Below, piece by piece: positions 29,598 through 38,900 of a stretch of DNA of 63,837 nucleotides. The stretch is from Rhodocyclales bacterium (lineage in GTDB: Bacteria; Pseudomonadota; Gammaproteobacteria; Burkholderiales; Rhodocyclaceae): the NCBI GenBank assembly GCA_003105015.1, contig PQAF01000030.1, positions 1-63,837 of the forward strand. The letters are read 5' to 3'. The stretch's first letter is position 1. Each line of letters begins with the position of its first letter. Under the pieces are notes generated by a model. It made no database searches and had not been told where the DNA came from. It saw only the letters and a program-made list of their open reading frames with translations. Both the position numbers and the translations under genes were made by a program.

Positions 29598-31079
29598 TCA
29601 GTTCGCCGGCACGGTGCGGTCGGCCGCCCACTCGCGCAGGGCGGCCACCCGCTCGGCCATCACGACCGAGAGCGGGCGCGTGCGGCCGACTTCCGCCAGC
29701 AGCAGCGCCTGGTCGAGCGGCTGCTCCCGTGCATGCGCCTCGTACAGGGCGGAAACGACGGCCTGCTCGATCTCCGCGCCGGAAAAGCCTTCGGCCGCCC
29801 CGGCCAGCGCATCGAGGTCGAACCCTTCCGCCTTCAGCTCGCGCCGCGCCAGGTGGATGGCGAAGATCTCGGCGCGCGTCGGCGCATCCGGCAGGTCGAC
29901 GAAAAAGATCTCGTCGAGCCGGCCCTTGCGGATCAGCTCCGGCGGCAGCTGCTCGATGTCGTTGGCGGTGGCGACGATGAAGACGCGGCCCTTGCGCTCG
30001 GACAGCCAGGTGAGCAGGGTGCCGAGGATGCGGCGCGAGACGCCGCCGTCGGTGCCGCCCGAGCTGTCGCTGGCCAGGCCCTTCTCGATCTCGTCGATCC
30101 ACAACACGCAGGGCGCCATCGCCTCGGCCGAGGCCAGCGCCTCGCGCAGGTTGCGCTCGGTCTCGCCGAAGAACTTGTTGTAGAGCGTGGCGAAATCCAG
30201 CCGCAGCAGCGGCACGCCCCAGGCGCCGGCCACCGCCTTGGCGGCGAGGCTCTTGCCGCTGCCCTGCACGCCCAGGAGCATGATGCCCTTCGGCGCCGCC
30301 AGCCCGGCACCGCCCTCGCCGACGAACACCTCGCGGCGCAGTTGCAGCCAGTGCTTGAGCTTCCTCACACCGCCGACCTGGCCGAAGCTCGCGGTGTCCA
30401 GCTCCAGGCTCAGCACGCTGCCGGCGCCCAGCGCGTCGTATTTGAAGCGCAGCACGCGCTCGACGTCCTTGCGCGTAATCAGCCCGTCGTCGCGGATGGC
30501 TTGGCGCGCCAGCCGGCGCGCGTCGTCGAGGGCCATGCCAGTCAGGTGGCGCGCCAGCAGGTGCAGCGCCTCCTTCTCGCCGCGCACCGGCTCGCCGCCA
30601 TCCTGCCGCTGCCACAACTGCATTTCCTCGCGCAGCAGCGCCTGGATCGCCGCCAGGTCCGGCACGGACAGCGCGAACCGCGCGCTCATGCGCGCCAGCT
30701 CGGAATCCAGCTCGATGCGCGGGCTGACCAGAACCAGCGTGCGCGCGGACTTGCCGTGCTCCATGGCGATCTCGCGGATCAGGCGGGCGTTTACCGGATC
30801 GTCGAGATAGGGATGGGCATCGAGCAGGACATACAGGCCATTCTGCGGCGTCTTGTCGATGTGGCGCAGGGCATCCTGGAATGCATAGGTTTGCGCAATC
30901 GGCTGGGTGTTGTTGCTGCGCCGCAGACCGTCGGCGATGCTCCAGACGAACAGCGCCCAGCCCTCCAGGTTTGCTGCCTGCTCGAGCAGGGCCAGCACGC
31001 GCGGCTCCTCGTGCGTCTCGATGACGACGAGGGGGAAGCGCGACTGCAGGATCAGCGTCAGGTCGTGCAGGTCGTTCAT
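29598..31079 (-). CDS. AAA family ATPase (Ycf46-like)
   Basis: The start at 31079 ([15 protein letters not shown]) overlaps the uppP stop and gives 493 residues. The N-terminal half is a degenerate ATPase-like domain. The C-terminal half is a full AAA module: Walker [15 protein letters not shown], Walker [13 protein letters not shown], sensor [31 protein letters not shown] with the Arg finger region. This layout matches the chloroplast/cyanobacterial Ycf46 family, whose function is poorly known. It lies in the uppP-AAA-yqiA-methyltransferase operon. Confidence 0.85.
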   Translation of the reverse strand: MNDLHDLTLILQSRFPLVVIETHEEPRVLALLEQAANLEGWALFVWSIADGLRRSNNTQPIAQTYAFQDALRHIDKTPQNGLYVLLDAHPYLDDPVNARLIREIAMEHGKSARTLVLVSPRIELDSELARMSARFALSVPDLAAIQALLREEMQLWQRQDGGEPVRGEKEALHLLARHLTGMALDDARRLARQAIRDDGLITRKDVERVLRFKYDALGAGSVLSLELDTASFGQVGGVRKLKHWLQLRREVFVGEGGAGLAAPKGIMLLGVQGSGKSLAAKAVAGAWGVPLLRLDFATLYNKFFGETERNLREALASAEAMAPCVLWIDEIEKGLASDSSGGTDGGVSRRILGTLLTWLSERKGRVFIVATANDIEQLPPELIRKGRLDEIFFVDLPDAPTRAEIFAIHLARRELKAEGFDLDALAGAAEGFSGAEIEQAVVSALYEAHAREQPLDQALLLAEVGRTRPLSVVMAERVAALREWAADRTVPAN

Positions 31080-31900
31080 GACTGCGTCCAGTCCACCGCG
31101 CCCGTGTACGCCGTGCCGAGCACGACCAGGCCGAAGGCGATGCGGTACCAGGCGAAGATCGTGAAGTCGTGCGTGCTGATGTAGCGCAGCAGCCAGCGCA
31201 CGCAGAGGAAGGCCGAGACGAAGGCGGAGACGAAGCCGACCGCCCACATGCCGAGGTCGTCGGCATTGAGCAGCGCCCGCTCCTTCCACAGCTGGTAGGC
31301 GGTGGCGGCGAACAGCGTCGGAATGGCGAGGAAGAAGGAGAACTCCGCCGCAGCCTTGCGCGACAGGCCGAAGAACAGGCCGCCGATGATGGTGGCGCCC
31401 GAGCGCGAGGTGCCGGGAATCAGGGCGAAGGCCTGGGCGAAGCCGAGCTTGAGGGCGTCCTGCCAGCGCAGCTCGTCCACCGACTCGAAGCGGACGACAT
31501 GCCGGCGCCGCTCCGCCCAGAGGATGAAGACGCCGCCCAAAATGAAAGCCAGGGCGACCGGCACCGGCTGGAACAGGTGCGCCTTGATCGTCTTGCCGAA
31601 AATGAGGCCGAGGATGGCCAGCGGCATGAATGCAACAGCCAGGTTGGCGACGAAGCGGCGTGCCGCCGGGTCGCTGCCCAGCCCGGCGGCGACGGCGCCG
31701 AGCTTGACCCGGTATTCCCAGCAGACGGCGAGGATGGCGCCGGTCTGCACGACGATATGGAAGAGCTTGCCGCGCTCGTCGTTGAAATCGAGCAGGTCGC
31801 CGGCGAGGATCAGGTGGCCGGTCGAAGAAATGGGCAGGAACTCGGTCAGGCCCTCGACGATGCCGAGGAGGAGGGCGTGCAGCAGCTGGGTGAAATCCAT
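31076..31900 (-). CDS. uppP: Undecaprenyl-diphosphatase UppP/BacA
   Basis: UppP dephosphorylates undecaprenyl pyrophosphate at the membrane, recycling the lipid carrier. The 274-residue polytopic protein has the two conserved motifs [17 protein letters not shown] (about residues 17-33) and [12 protein letters not shown] (about 160-171). The C-terminal helices ([26 protein letters not shown]) fit the family. It is the first gene of a minus-strand block and divergent from the sirtuin gene. Confidence 0.96.
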   Translation of the reverse strand: MDFTQLLHALLLGIVEGLTEFLPISSTGHLILAGDLLDFNDERGKLFHIVVQTGAILAVCWEYRVKLGAVAAGLGSDPAARRFVANLAVAFMPLAILGLIFGKTIKAHLFQPVPVALAFILGGVFILWAERRRHVVRFESVDELRWQDALKLGFAQAFALIPGTSRSGATIIGGLFFGLSRKAAAEFSFFLAIPTLFAATAYQLWKERALLNADDLGMWAVGFVSAFVSAFLCVRWLLRYISTHDFTIFAWYRIAFGLVVLGTAYTGAVDWTQS

Positions 31901-31951
31901 AGGCCCCGGATGTTAGCATGGGCCTCGTTCGGACCATCCCGGAGGCAGGGC

Positions 31952-32689
31952 ATGGACGTCGTCATCCCGCAGGAACTGATCGAGCGGCTGGCCGCCGCCC
32001 GCCGCGTCGCCGTGCTCACCGGCGCCGGCATCTCGGCCGAGTCGGGCATCCCGACCTTCCGCGATGCCCTGACCGGCCTGTGGGCCCACTACGATCCGCA
32101 GGAGCTGGCCACGCCGGAGGGCTTTGCGCGCAACCCGAAGCTGGTGTGGGAATGGTACGCCGAGCGGCGGGCCCGCATCGCCGGCGTGCAGCCGAATCCC
32201 GGTCACGCCGCACTGGCGGCGCTCGAGAAGCGTTACGAGCATTTCACGCTGGTGACGCAGAACATCGACAGCCTGCACCAGCGCGCCGGCTCGCGCGCGG
32301 TGGTGGAACTGCACGGCAACATCGCGCGGGTGAAATGCTCGCGCGAGGAAACCATCGTCAGCGAATACCCGGACGACGAATCGCCGCCGCGCTGCCCCTG
32401 TGGCGCCTGGCTGCGGCCCGACGTGGTGTGGTTCGGCGAAATGCTGCCGGCCGATGCGCTGGCGCGGGCGGAGACGGCAGCCGAGCACTGCGAGATGTTT
32501 CTCAGCATCGGCACCTCGGCCCAGGTCTATCCCGCCGCCGAGCTGCCGCTGCGGGCGCTATCGGCCGGCGCCACGGTGGTGGAAATCAATCCGGAACGGA
32601 CGGCGCTGACGCGCCATGCCCACTTCAGCCTGCCGGGCGCGGCGGGCGTCGTGCTGCCGCAGCTGCTGCAACGGCTGGCTAGCGCTTGA
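31952..32689 (+). CDS. cobB: SIR2-family NAD-dependent protein deacylase
   Basis: ATG at 31952 follows GGAGG and gives 245 residues. NAD-binding motifs are TGAGISAESGIPTFRD, TQNIDSLHQRAGS and ELHGN with the catalytic His. WEWYAERRARI has the Tyr-x-x-Arg pair of class III sirtuins that remove succinyl and malonyl groups. The zinc module is unusual: KCSREE supplies one cysteine where CxxC is expected and the second pair is CPC rather than CxxC. Its 3' end overlaps the convergent AsmA gene by 11 bp. Confidence 0.92.
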   Translation: MDVVIPQELIERLAAARRVAVLTGAGISAESGIPTFRDALTGLWAHYDPQELATPEGFARNPKLVWEWYAERRARIAGVQPNPGHAALAALEKRYEHFTLVTQNIDSLHQRAGSRAVVELHGNIARVKCSREETIVSEYPDDESPPRCPCGAWLRPDVVWFGEMLPADALARAETAAEHCEMFLSIGTSAQVYPAAELPLRALSAGATVVEINPERTALTRHAHFSLPGAAGVVLPQLLQRLASA

Positions 32690-34892
32690 ACAGCCCCTTG
32701 AGGACGTCCTTGGATTTTTCCTGCACCTTTTCCTTGACCTTCTCCTCGACCTTGGCCTTGGCCGCTTCCGCCACCAGGCCGCCGAACTCGATGTTGTAGG
32801 CGAGCTTGTCGAAGGGGCCGCTCACCCTCACCGGCACGGTGAGGCCCTTCAGGTGGTCGAGTTCCTTGCCGCCCTGGCCGCCCGCGGTGTTCACCACGCT
32901 GGCCTTGGCCACGTAGTCCATGCGGTCCTCGCCGATGTTGATGTCGCCCGCGCCGCTGAGGCGGATGAAGGGCGACTTCATGCTCAGGTCGTCGTTGCGC
33001 GCCACGCCGTTGGCGATGCGGAAGGTGGCGGACAGCTCGGAGAAATCGGTCTTCTCGGTCTGCTTAGCCTGCTGGACGGCGTCCTTGCGCATCGTGAAGA
33101 CGGCCTTTGTCTCGCGGAAGGTCTTCGCCAAGTTGATGCCCTTGATGGCGCCATCCCTCAGGTTCAGGCTGGCCGTGCCGCCGAGGCCCTTCTTCATCGC
33201 GGCGACGGTGGCGCCGGCGGTCGCGACGTCGAGCGCGACGTTGCCGCGCCCTTCCAGCACGTCCTTGTCGAGAGCGTCCTTCATGAGCGGGCTGATATTC
33301 ACGTTGGCGAGGTTGTTTTTCAGCGCGACATGGTTGTTGTTGGCATTGACCGAGAGCGCGCCGTTCAGGCTGCCGTCGTAGAGGTTGGCCGAGAGGGGCG
33401 CGACATCGAGCTTGCCGCCGGCGGCCTTCACTTCCAGCCGCACGTTGCTGGCCTTGACGTTCGACACCTGCAGCTGGCCGATCTTCACCGTGCCGCTGGC
33501 ATTGAGCCCTTTGATCGCGGAGAAGTCGAGCGGCTTTTCCGCTGCCTTGTCTGCCTCCTTGCCGCCCGTTGCGGCAGCTTTCGGCGGCAGGTACTTGTCC
33601 ACGTTGAGCCGGTCGATGTCGAGGTCGAAGCCCAGCGCCAGCGGGCTGAAGCGCAAGACGTTCACCTTGGCGGCGATCTTGCTTTCGTCGAACTGGGTGT
33701 TGGCGTGCACGGCCGCGGTCTGGCCGTCGATGTCGGCGCGCAGGCCGCCGGTGAGCGGCAGCCTGACGCTCTTCATCGGCATCTGCGGATTCGCCACATT
33801 CAGTTCGCCGCTGAAGGCCGGCAGTTCGACAGTCTGCTTCTCCAGGTTGGCGGACAGGGCCGAAGCGAGATTGCCCTTGACCGTGGTTTCGCCCTGGCGG
33901 GCATCCAGATCGAGCGTCAGCTTGCCGGCCTGCAGGGACTGACTTTTGCCCTCTACACCCGACAGCGCGACCTTCGCATCGACGGCGCGCTGGGCGCCTG
34001 TCAGCTTGATCGTGGCGTTCACGGCCGCCCCGCTCGCCTTGTCCGCCGCCAGCGCCAGCTTCGGCGCCTCCAGCTTCGCCTCGAAGGCATCCCCCGCTGA
34101 CTTGCCCTTTGCCGTCAGCAGCAACTGGTCCACCATGACCTCGTTGCTGCCAGCGAGCTGCAAGGCGGCCGCAGCCAGCGTCAGGTCCAGCGACTTCATG
34201 TCCGCCACGTCGCCCGTCAGGCGCACATCCAGCTTCGCACCGCCGTAGCTCTTCTTGTCGAGGTCGTAGCGATATTCGCCGCCGGCCTTCAGCGCCACCG
34301 CCAGGCGGGGCTTGGCGCCCACCAGCGTCGCCGACAGGTCGAACTTGTCCGTCGCCGCATTGGCCAGCCGCCCGGTCGCCAGGTTCAGGGCCGAGAGAAC
34401 CAGCTCCTGGCCGGCCTTCTCGTCGCGCCAGGCCAGCTCGCCGTTGGCGAACTTCACGCCGGCGATGTCGAAGCGGGCCGGCGGTTCCTTCTCGTCCTTC
34501 GCCAGCAGGTCGTCGATGTTCATGCGGCCATCCTTGAATCGCACCAGCCGGGCCTTGACGCCGTCGAGCTCCACCGTGTCCACCACCACCTGCTTCGACA
34601 GCAGCGGCATCAGCCGCAGGGAGATGCGGGCGTTGCTCACGGAGGCGAACACCTGCTCGCTCTTGTGCTCGGAGAGCGTCGCCTTGCCCAGCTGCACGCC
34701 TATCGAGGGAAACAGTGAGAGGGACAGGTCGCCCTCGATCTTCAGGCTGCGGTTCTTCTTCTCCTGCACCAGCTGGGAGATCTCGCCCTTCCACTTGTTG
34801 GCGTCGAAGGTGGCGACGATGAACGCGGCCGCGGCCGCCAGCAGCACGACCAGCCCTCCCAGGACAAACGCGATGATTTTGACGGCTTTCAT
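32679..34892 (-). CDS. AsmA family protein
   Basis: This 737-residue envelope protein has one N-terminal membrane anchor (IIAFVLGGLVVLLAAAAAFIVATF) and a long periplasmic region of repeating beta structure. The AsmA N-terminal domain (VQLGKATLSEHKSEQVFASV, VDTVELDGVKARLVRFKDGRMNIDDLL) and the C-terminal block (ANVNISPLMKDALDKDVLEGRGNVALDV) are recognisable. AsmA-like proteins act in outer-membrane biogenesis and probably bridge lipids between membranes. The C terminus is lysine-rich. Confidence 0.93.
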   Translation of the reverse strand: MKAVKIIAFVLGGLVVLLAAAAAFIVATFDANKWKGEISQLVQEKKNRSLKIEGDLSLSLFPSIGVQLGKATLSEHKSEQVFASVSNARISLRLMPLLSKQVVVDTVELDGVKARLVRFKDGRMNIDDLLAKDEKEPPARFDIAGVKFANGELAWRDEKAGQELVLSALNLATGRLANAATDKFDLSATLVGAKPRLAVALKAGGEYRYDLDKKSYGGAKLDVRLTGDVADMKSLDLTLAAAALQLAGSNEVMVDQLLLTAKGKSAGDAFEAKLEAPKLALAADKASGAAVNATIKLTGAQRAVDAKVALSGVEGKSQSLQAGKLTLDLDARQGETTVKGNLASALSANLEKQTVELPAFSGELNVANPQMPMKSVRLPLTGGLRADIDGQTAAVHANTQFDESKIAAKVNVLRFSPLALGFDLDIDRLNVDKYLPPKAAATGGKEADKAAEKPLDFSAIKGLNASGTVKIGQLQVSNVKASNVRLEVKAAGGKLDVAPLSANLYDGSLNGALSVNANNNHVALKNNLANVNISPLMKDALDKDVLEGRGNVALDVATAGATVAAMKKGLGGTASLNLRDGAIKGINLAKTFRETKAVFTMRKDAVQQAKQTEKTDFSELSATFRIANGVARNDDLSMKSPFIRLSGAGDINIGEDRMDYVAKASVVNTAGGQGGKELDHLKGLTVPVRVSGPFDKLAYNIEFGGLVAEAAKAKVEEKVKEKVQEKSKDVLKGLFKR

Positions 34893-35020
34893 AAGTCCCC
34901 CTCAGGCAGTGCGGATATCGCTGTTCCAGATTAGCAGAGAACTATTGCCGACGCATATTGCGCGACGGTGCAAATCCGGCAACACTAATGCCACAACGGT
35001 CCAACAGGAAAGGAATGCAC

Positions 35021-35464
35021 ATGAGCATCGTCAGCGAATTCAAGGAGTTTGCCATGAAGGGCAATGTCGTCGACCTGGCAGTCGGCGTCATCATCGGCGG
35101 CGCCTTCGGCAAGATCGTCGACTCCCTCGTCAAGGACATCGTGATGCCGATGGTGGGGCGGCTGCTCGGCGGCGTCGACTTCAAGCACCTGTATGTCAAT
35201 CTCGGCAGCAAGACCTTCGAGACCCTGGAGGCCGCCGAGAAGGCCGGCGCACCGATCCTGAAATACGGCGCCTTCATCAACACGGTGGTCGACTTCATCA
35301 TCATCGCCTTCGCCATCTTCATGGCGATCAAGGTGATGAACCGGCTCAAGCGCGCCGAGGAAGCGGCCCCGGCCGAGCCGACGACGCGCGAGTGCCCGCA
35401 TTGCCTGTCCACCATTCCGCTCAAGGCCACGCGCTGCGCGCACTGCACCGCGCAACTGCAATAA
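35021..35464 (+). CDS. mscL: Large-conductance mechanosensitive channel with C-terminal zinc ribbon
   Basis: MscL opens under membrane tension on osmotic downshock. The start at 35021 ([20 protein letters not shown]) matches the family; AGGAAAGGA lies upstream. The first helix [21 protein letters not shown] and second helix [23 protein letters not shown] are typical. After the usual cytoplasmic stretch there is a short tail with [19 protein letters not shown] (residues about 125-143), two CxxC pairs that should form a zinc ribbon. This tail is absent from E. coli MscL. Length 147 residues. Confidence 0.95.
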   Translation: MSIVSEFKEFAMKGNVVDLAVGVIIGGAFGKIVDSLVKDIVMPMVGRLLGGVDFKHLYVNLGSKTFETLEAAEKAGAPILKYGAFINTVVDFIIIAFAIFMAIKVMNRLKRAEEAAPAEPTTRECPHCLSTIPLKATRCAHCTAQLQ

Positions 35465-35503
35465 AGTCTATCGTAATTCGTGTTCACTTTTGAGCTACAA
35501 TCG

Positions 35504-35521
35504 CCTCTCCGAAAGGGGAGG
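35504..35521 (+). promoter_or_regulatory. GAAA-tetraloop hairpin over the ribosome-binding site of the next gene
   Basis: CCTCTCC (35504-35510) and GGGGAGG (35515-35521) pair around GAAA, giving a seven-pair stem with one G-U pair and a stable GNRA loop. The 3' strand is the only Shine-Dalgarno sequence of the gene starting at 35527, five bases downstream. A TACAAT box at 35496-35501 might be a promoter -10; in that case the transcript would begin inside the stem, so the role depends on the real start site. Confidence 0.45.
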
Positions 35522-35526
35522 GCGAG

Positions 35527-35781
35527 ATGGAGCAGGAGGAACTCGAGGCCGGATTGCGGGATTCGCCCTATCTGCGGCAATCCCTGGCGGAACTCTTCAG
35601 GTCGATCGAACAAACCGTGTCGCTCATTGCGGCGGCCGCAGCCCGGCAATTGGATGCGGCGAGATTCGAGGCGGATCTGCTCTGCCTGCAGAGCCGGGCG
35701 GCAGCCGAGTCGCCGGACCCGACCCGGGACCATATCCTCAACGAAGTGCGGCAGCACCTGCGGAGTTCAAAGCAGATCTGA
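35527..35781 (+). CDS. Small hypothetical protein
   Basis: This 84-residue, mostly helical and acidic protein is not recognised (for example LAELFRSIEQTVSLIAAAAA then LDAARFEADLL). It has a strong GGGGAGG ribosome-binding sequence and an ATG six bases downstream of it. It has no signal peptide, membrane segment or cysteine motif beyond one Cys. It lies between mscL and the tRNA fragment that marks the mobile-element edge, with base composition like the core side. The reading frame is credible; function unknown. Confidence 0.6.
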   Translation: MEQEELEAGLRDSPYLRQSLAELFRSIEQTVSLIAAAAARQLDAARFEADLLCLQSRAAAESPDPTRDHILNEVRQHLRSSKQI

Positions 35782-35798
35782 GGAAGCAGCGGGAAACC

Positions 35799-35826
35799 TG
35801 GCGCGCCCGAGACGATTCGAACGTCC
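35799..35826 (-). other. 3' end of a tRNA gene (attachment-site remnant)
   Basis: Read on the minus strand this segment is a tRNA 3' end: a T arm with five-pair stem GGACG/CGTCT around TTCGAAT (35810-35826), the seven-base acceptor strand CGGGCGC (35803-35809), discriminator G and encoded CCA (35799-35801). No D arm, anticodon arm with normal variable loop or 5' acceptor strand follows, so the tRNA is not complete here. The acceptor sequence resembles arginine tRNAs, but this is not certain. Such fragments are left by integrases that use tRNA 3' ends as att sites. Confidence 0.75.
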
Positions 35827-35852
35827 GACGCCTTCGGAGAGAACGATGATTA

Positions 35853-35869
35853 ATACTTGCGGCAAGTAT
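35853..35869. repeat. Perfect inverted repeat between the tRNA fragment and the recombinase gene
   Basis: ATACTTG and CAAGTAT face each other around CGG in the 150-bp spacer before the recombinase start. The size and place would suit a binding site for a recombinase, an excision factor or an autoregulator. Only the palindrome is seen; a role is inferred. Confidence 0.4.
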
Positions 35870-35932
35870 CAAAATGACCTCTTAATACATAATTTGTTGT
35901 TTTAGTGATACTATCCAGCAGAGTCTGGAATA

Positions 35933-38900
35933 GTGGCCATACCACTCGATCCCGACAAATCTCTATCAACTACGATTTTTGCCGGCATTTTGAGCCATCC
36001 CACCCCTGGTTCAATTTTGACTACTGCCCTTCGGGCAGTCTGTGATTTTTCCGATCTTGCTCCGGATATCCAAGCGACGCTTGAGGAGGTTCTGATATGC
36101 GCACTCGTCCATGAGCGCCCGCTTGCACTCGGCAGCATTCTTAATCTGATAGCATCCCCGGTCACACTCAATCTACTAAACAACTGGTCTGACTATTCGG
36201 AAGAGGCTGCTTCCTTATATGAAATGGGCTCGGCGCTTGCCGCCCACCCTTCCCTGAAAAAACACCAAGCCCTTTCGCAAAGCAAAGCTGCCCGAGACCA
36301 TTTCCATGGCGCCCTAGAGAAGCATTACTTAATTGCGCTTCTCTCAGAAAGGGTGCTGCTTCCAGATGCAGATCCCAGCAATTGGATGCTTCAGCTGCGG
36401 CTTTGGGTGTTGGTGCATGCGCTAGTGCGTGTCAGGCGGAGCATATATCTGGACAAGAACCTCCAGACGCTGGCTACTTCCTTGCGGATGGCCTGCGACC
36501 GGGACCGGGGCTGGCTGGATTTTTATTTTCGCCTCAAGCCGGCTCGTCTCGGAGGAAGCTTTGCGGAAATCAACAACCGGATCGGCTCATTGGCCCAGCG
36601 GGATTTGGCATTCCCGGGGCTGCCCAACAAGGAAGTGCTGGCGCTCAAGGCTGCCATCGCCGTCAGCTCCTTTCAGGATAAGCAGATTCCGCTTCCTGAG
36701 AGCTCGCCTCTCCCCATTTTTGGCCGCTCCGAATCAATCAAGCCACTTCGTCAGCAAATATCGAACGAGATCGATGGCTTTGATGGTGATGTTCTCGACA
36801 ACCCAGAAGGAACCGTCAAGTTACTAACGCAAACCTCCCAAGAAAGTGCTACGCCAGCCCAACGGCGACTGAGCACCGATACGGTGATCATGGGCACACG
36901 CGAAGCTATTCTGCATTTGCCATGGCGGTGGGGTTGCCCGAATCCATTTGAACTGGATCGTCTCGGAAAGTGGATCAGCGACCATCTATCTTCACTTTCC
37001 ACTGATTTGTCTGCCGGTCTTGCATTTGCCTGTGTCTGGATCGGTTACTGTACCGGCCGCACGGCAGCGCGTGTACTAGACATGGAGGTGAGCAGCGCAC
37101 CATCCGATGAATGGCGGCTGGACGTGAAGCGCGGACTTCTTCATCGGCACCCGCCCATGCGCAAGCCTGGCTGGCTGCCGGAAGTTAATGCTGCTGGTTG
37201 GATCGTTCCTTCCGCGGAAAGGATCGATCTCAAGCTGCCTGAACCGCTCATATTCCTGTTCCGCCTAGCACTCAAACAAAACCCGAAGGCCTGCATCGTC
37301 GCAAATTTCTGGCCTGCATCTTGTGGAAAAACCGCGCTCCAGTTCATAGATGACACCCTTGCGGAAATCTGCCCCAGATTGACCGGTTCGATGCTGGCCG
37401 AAGCCCTGCCGCAGCGTGTGTTCAATGAGACCCGGGATGGAGTGCTCGCCAGGTTGATTGCCAGCCATCCGCAGACGGCCTTGGGAGGAGCCGCTTCATA
37501 TGCGCAATGGACCCTGGAAACTGTCACTCGGTTGTTGTCAGGCACCAGTCCGAAAGCGCCTGCTGCCACCCATATAGCGCTGGGAAGCCGTCTTGCTGTT
37601 GTTGACCGTCAATTGCGTCAGGAACTTCGGCGAGTTACCCGAAGGGTAAAAAGCTGCCGAACAGAAAACCCCATTCTCTTTCACAACGCTTACACCGCAT
37701 ATGTTGCCCTCGCCCTGTTAGCAGCAACAGGTATGCGTCCGACGAAATCTCCATTCGAAAGTGTTTTGCAATTCGATTTCGAGGAAGATTTTGTCTACAT
37801 AGACGACAAACACAGCAATGCGCATCGGCGCGGTGGGCGAGCCGTTCCGCTTCCGAAAGGCGTGTCGTCATTTCTGCAGAAACGCTACCTGCCGCATCTG
37901 GAGACACTGGCTTTACTGCTTGACCAGAATCATCCTGCTCTCGCCCAGGAAATTGCGGCTATGGCCAAGGGAAGTCCTTCCGGACGGATACCGTTCTTCT
38001 TCTTCCTGGAGGCGGACGGCAGCGCCTGGGAGGAAGTCAGTCCCACGGGAATCGCTCAGGTTCTCAAGCTGGGCTGGCCCCTGCCGGACAATCTGTTCAG
38101 ACACCGCTTGTCGAATCGTCTGCGTGCGGACGGTGTCGATCCGGAAATCATCGCCGGAATTCTCGGCCATAGCGAGTGGGGGCACGGAACATGGACGGAC
38201 ACTTCGTTCCGCTCCTGGCGTGATGATGCAGTCACAAGCCGAATATCGCTGGAAACTGTATTCCGCAGTTTGAACTTTCAACCCCTGCGAGGTATGGACG
38301 CTGGCGCACGAATGCCATTCCTTGGCAGCGCCGTTACCACAATCGGGCCCGAGGTATTTGGCGAACAGGCGCGTGCCGAGCAGCGATGGCAACGCGTCAA
38401 GGCTGCCATCAGGCAGGCTGACATCACCATCCATGAGGCATGCGGTGAACGAACGCTGGCAGATCTGAGTTCCGATGAGTTGGATGCGCTGTTCGAGCGA
38501 CTGGCGACCAATGGCCGGGGGCTCCCTGACACCATGGGAGGTATCCGGATTGCGCATCTGATGCGCAAACTCGAGCGAATCGAAGCGGCAACCGGAAAGC
38601 TGCTATTGCCGAAAAAGCAGCGTCGCGTCATTCATGAAGCACCGGGGCTATTTTCGGCGTCGGCACCAGGCACGATGCGGCGCTGGCGGAATGTGCGCCG
38701 GTCGCTTTCCAGCTTTGTCCCAGAAAATCCCAGACAAAGGCTGCTGGCTGCAACGGTAGCGCTTGCCATCGAATGCCGGATCAGCGATCCGCGCGTACTG
38801 GCGGATGTGGCTGGCAATAAACACTACCGTCTTGTTTCATTCGAATCGGCGCTCTACCTCGAGCACGGTGACTTCTCCAGCAACTTCGAGGCGCCCTGCC

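Noticed and set aside
32616..34100. Long plus-strand frame opposite the AsmA gene
   Set aside because: Antisense shadow without motifs; the minus-strand AsmA protein has a membrane anchor and family blocks.
35797..35840. Complete tRNA gene at the element edge
   Set aside because: Only the T arm and 3' acceptor strand are present. The bases beyond could mimic an anticodon loop, but the variable loop would be too short and there is no D arm or 5' acceptor strand.
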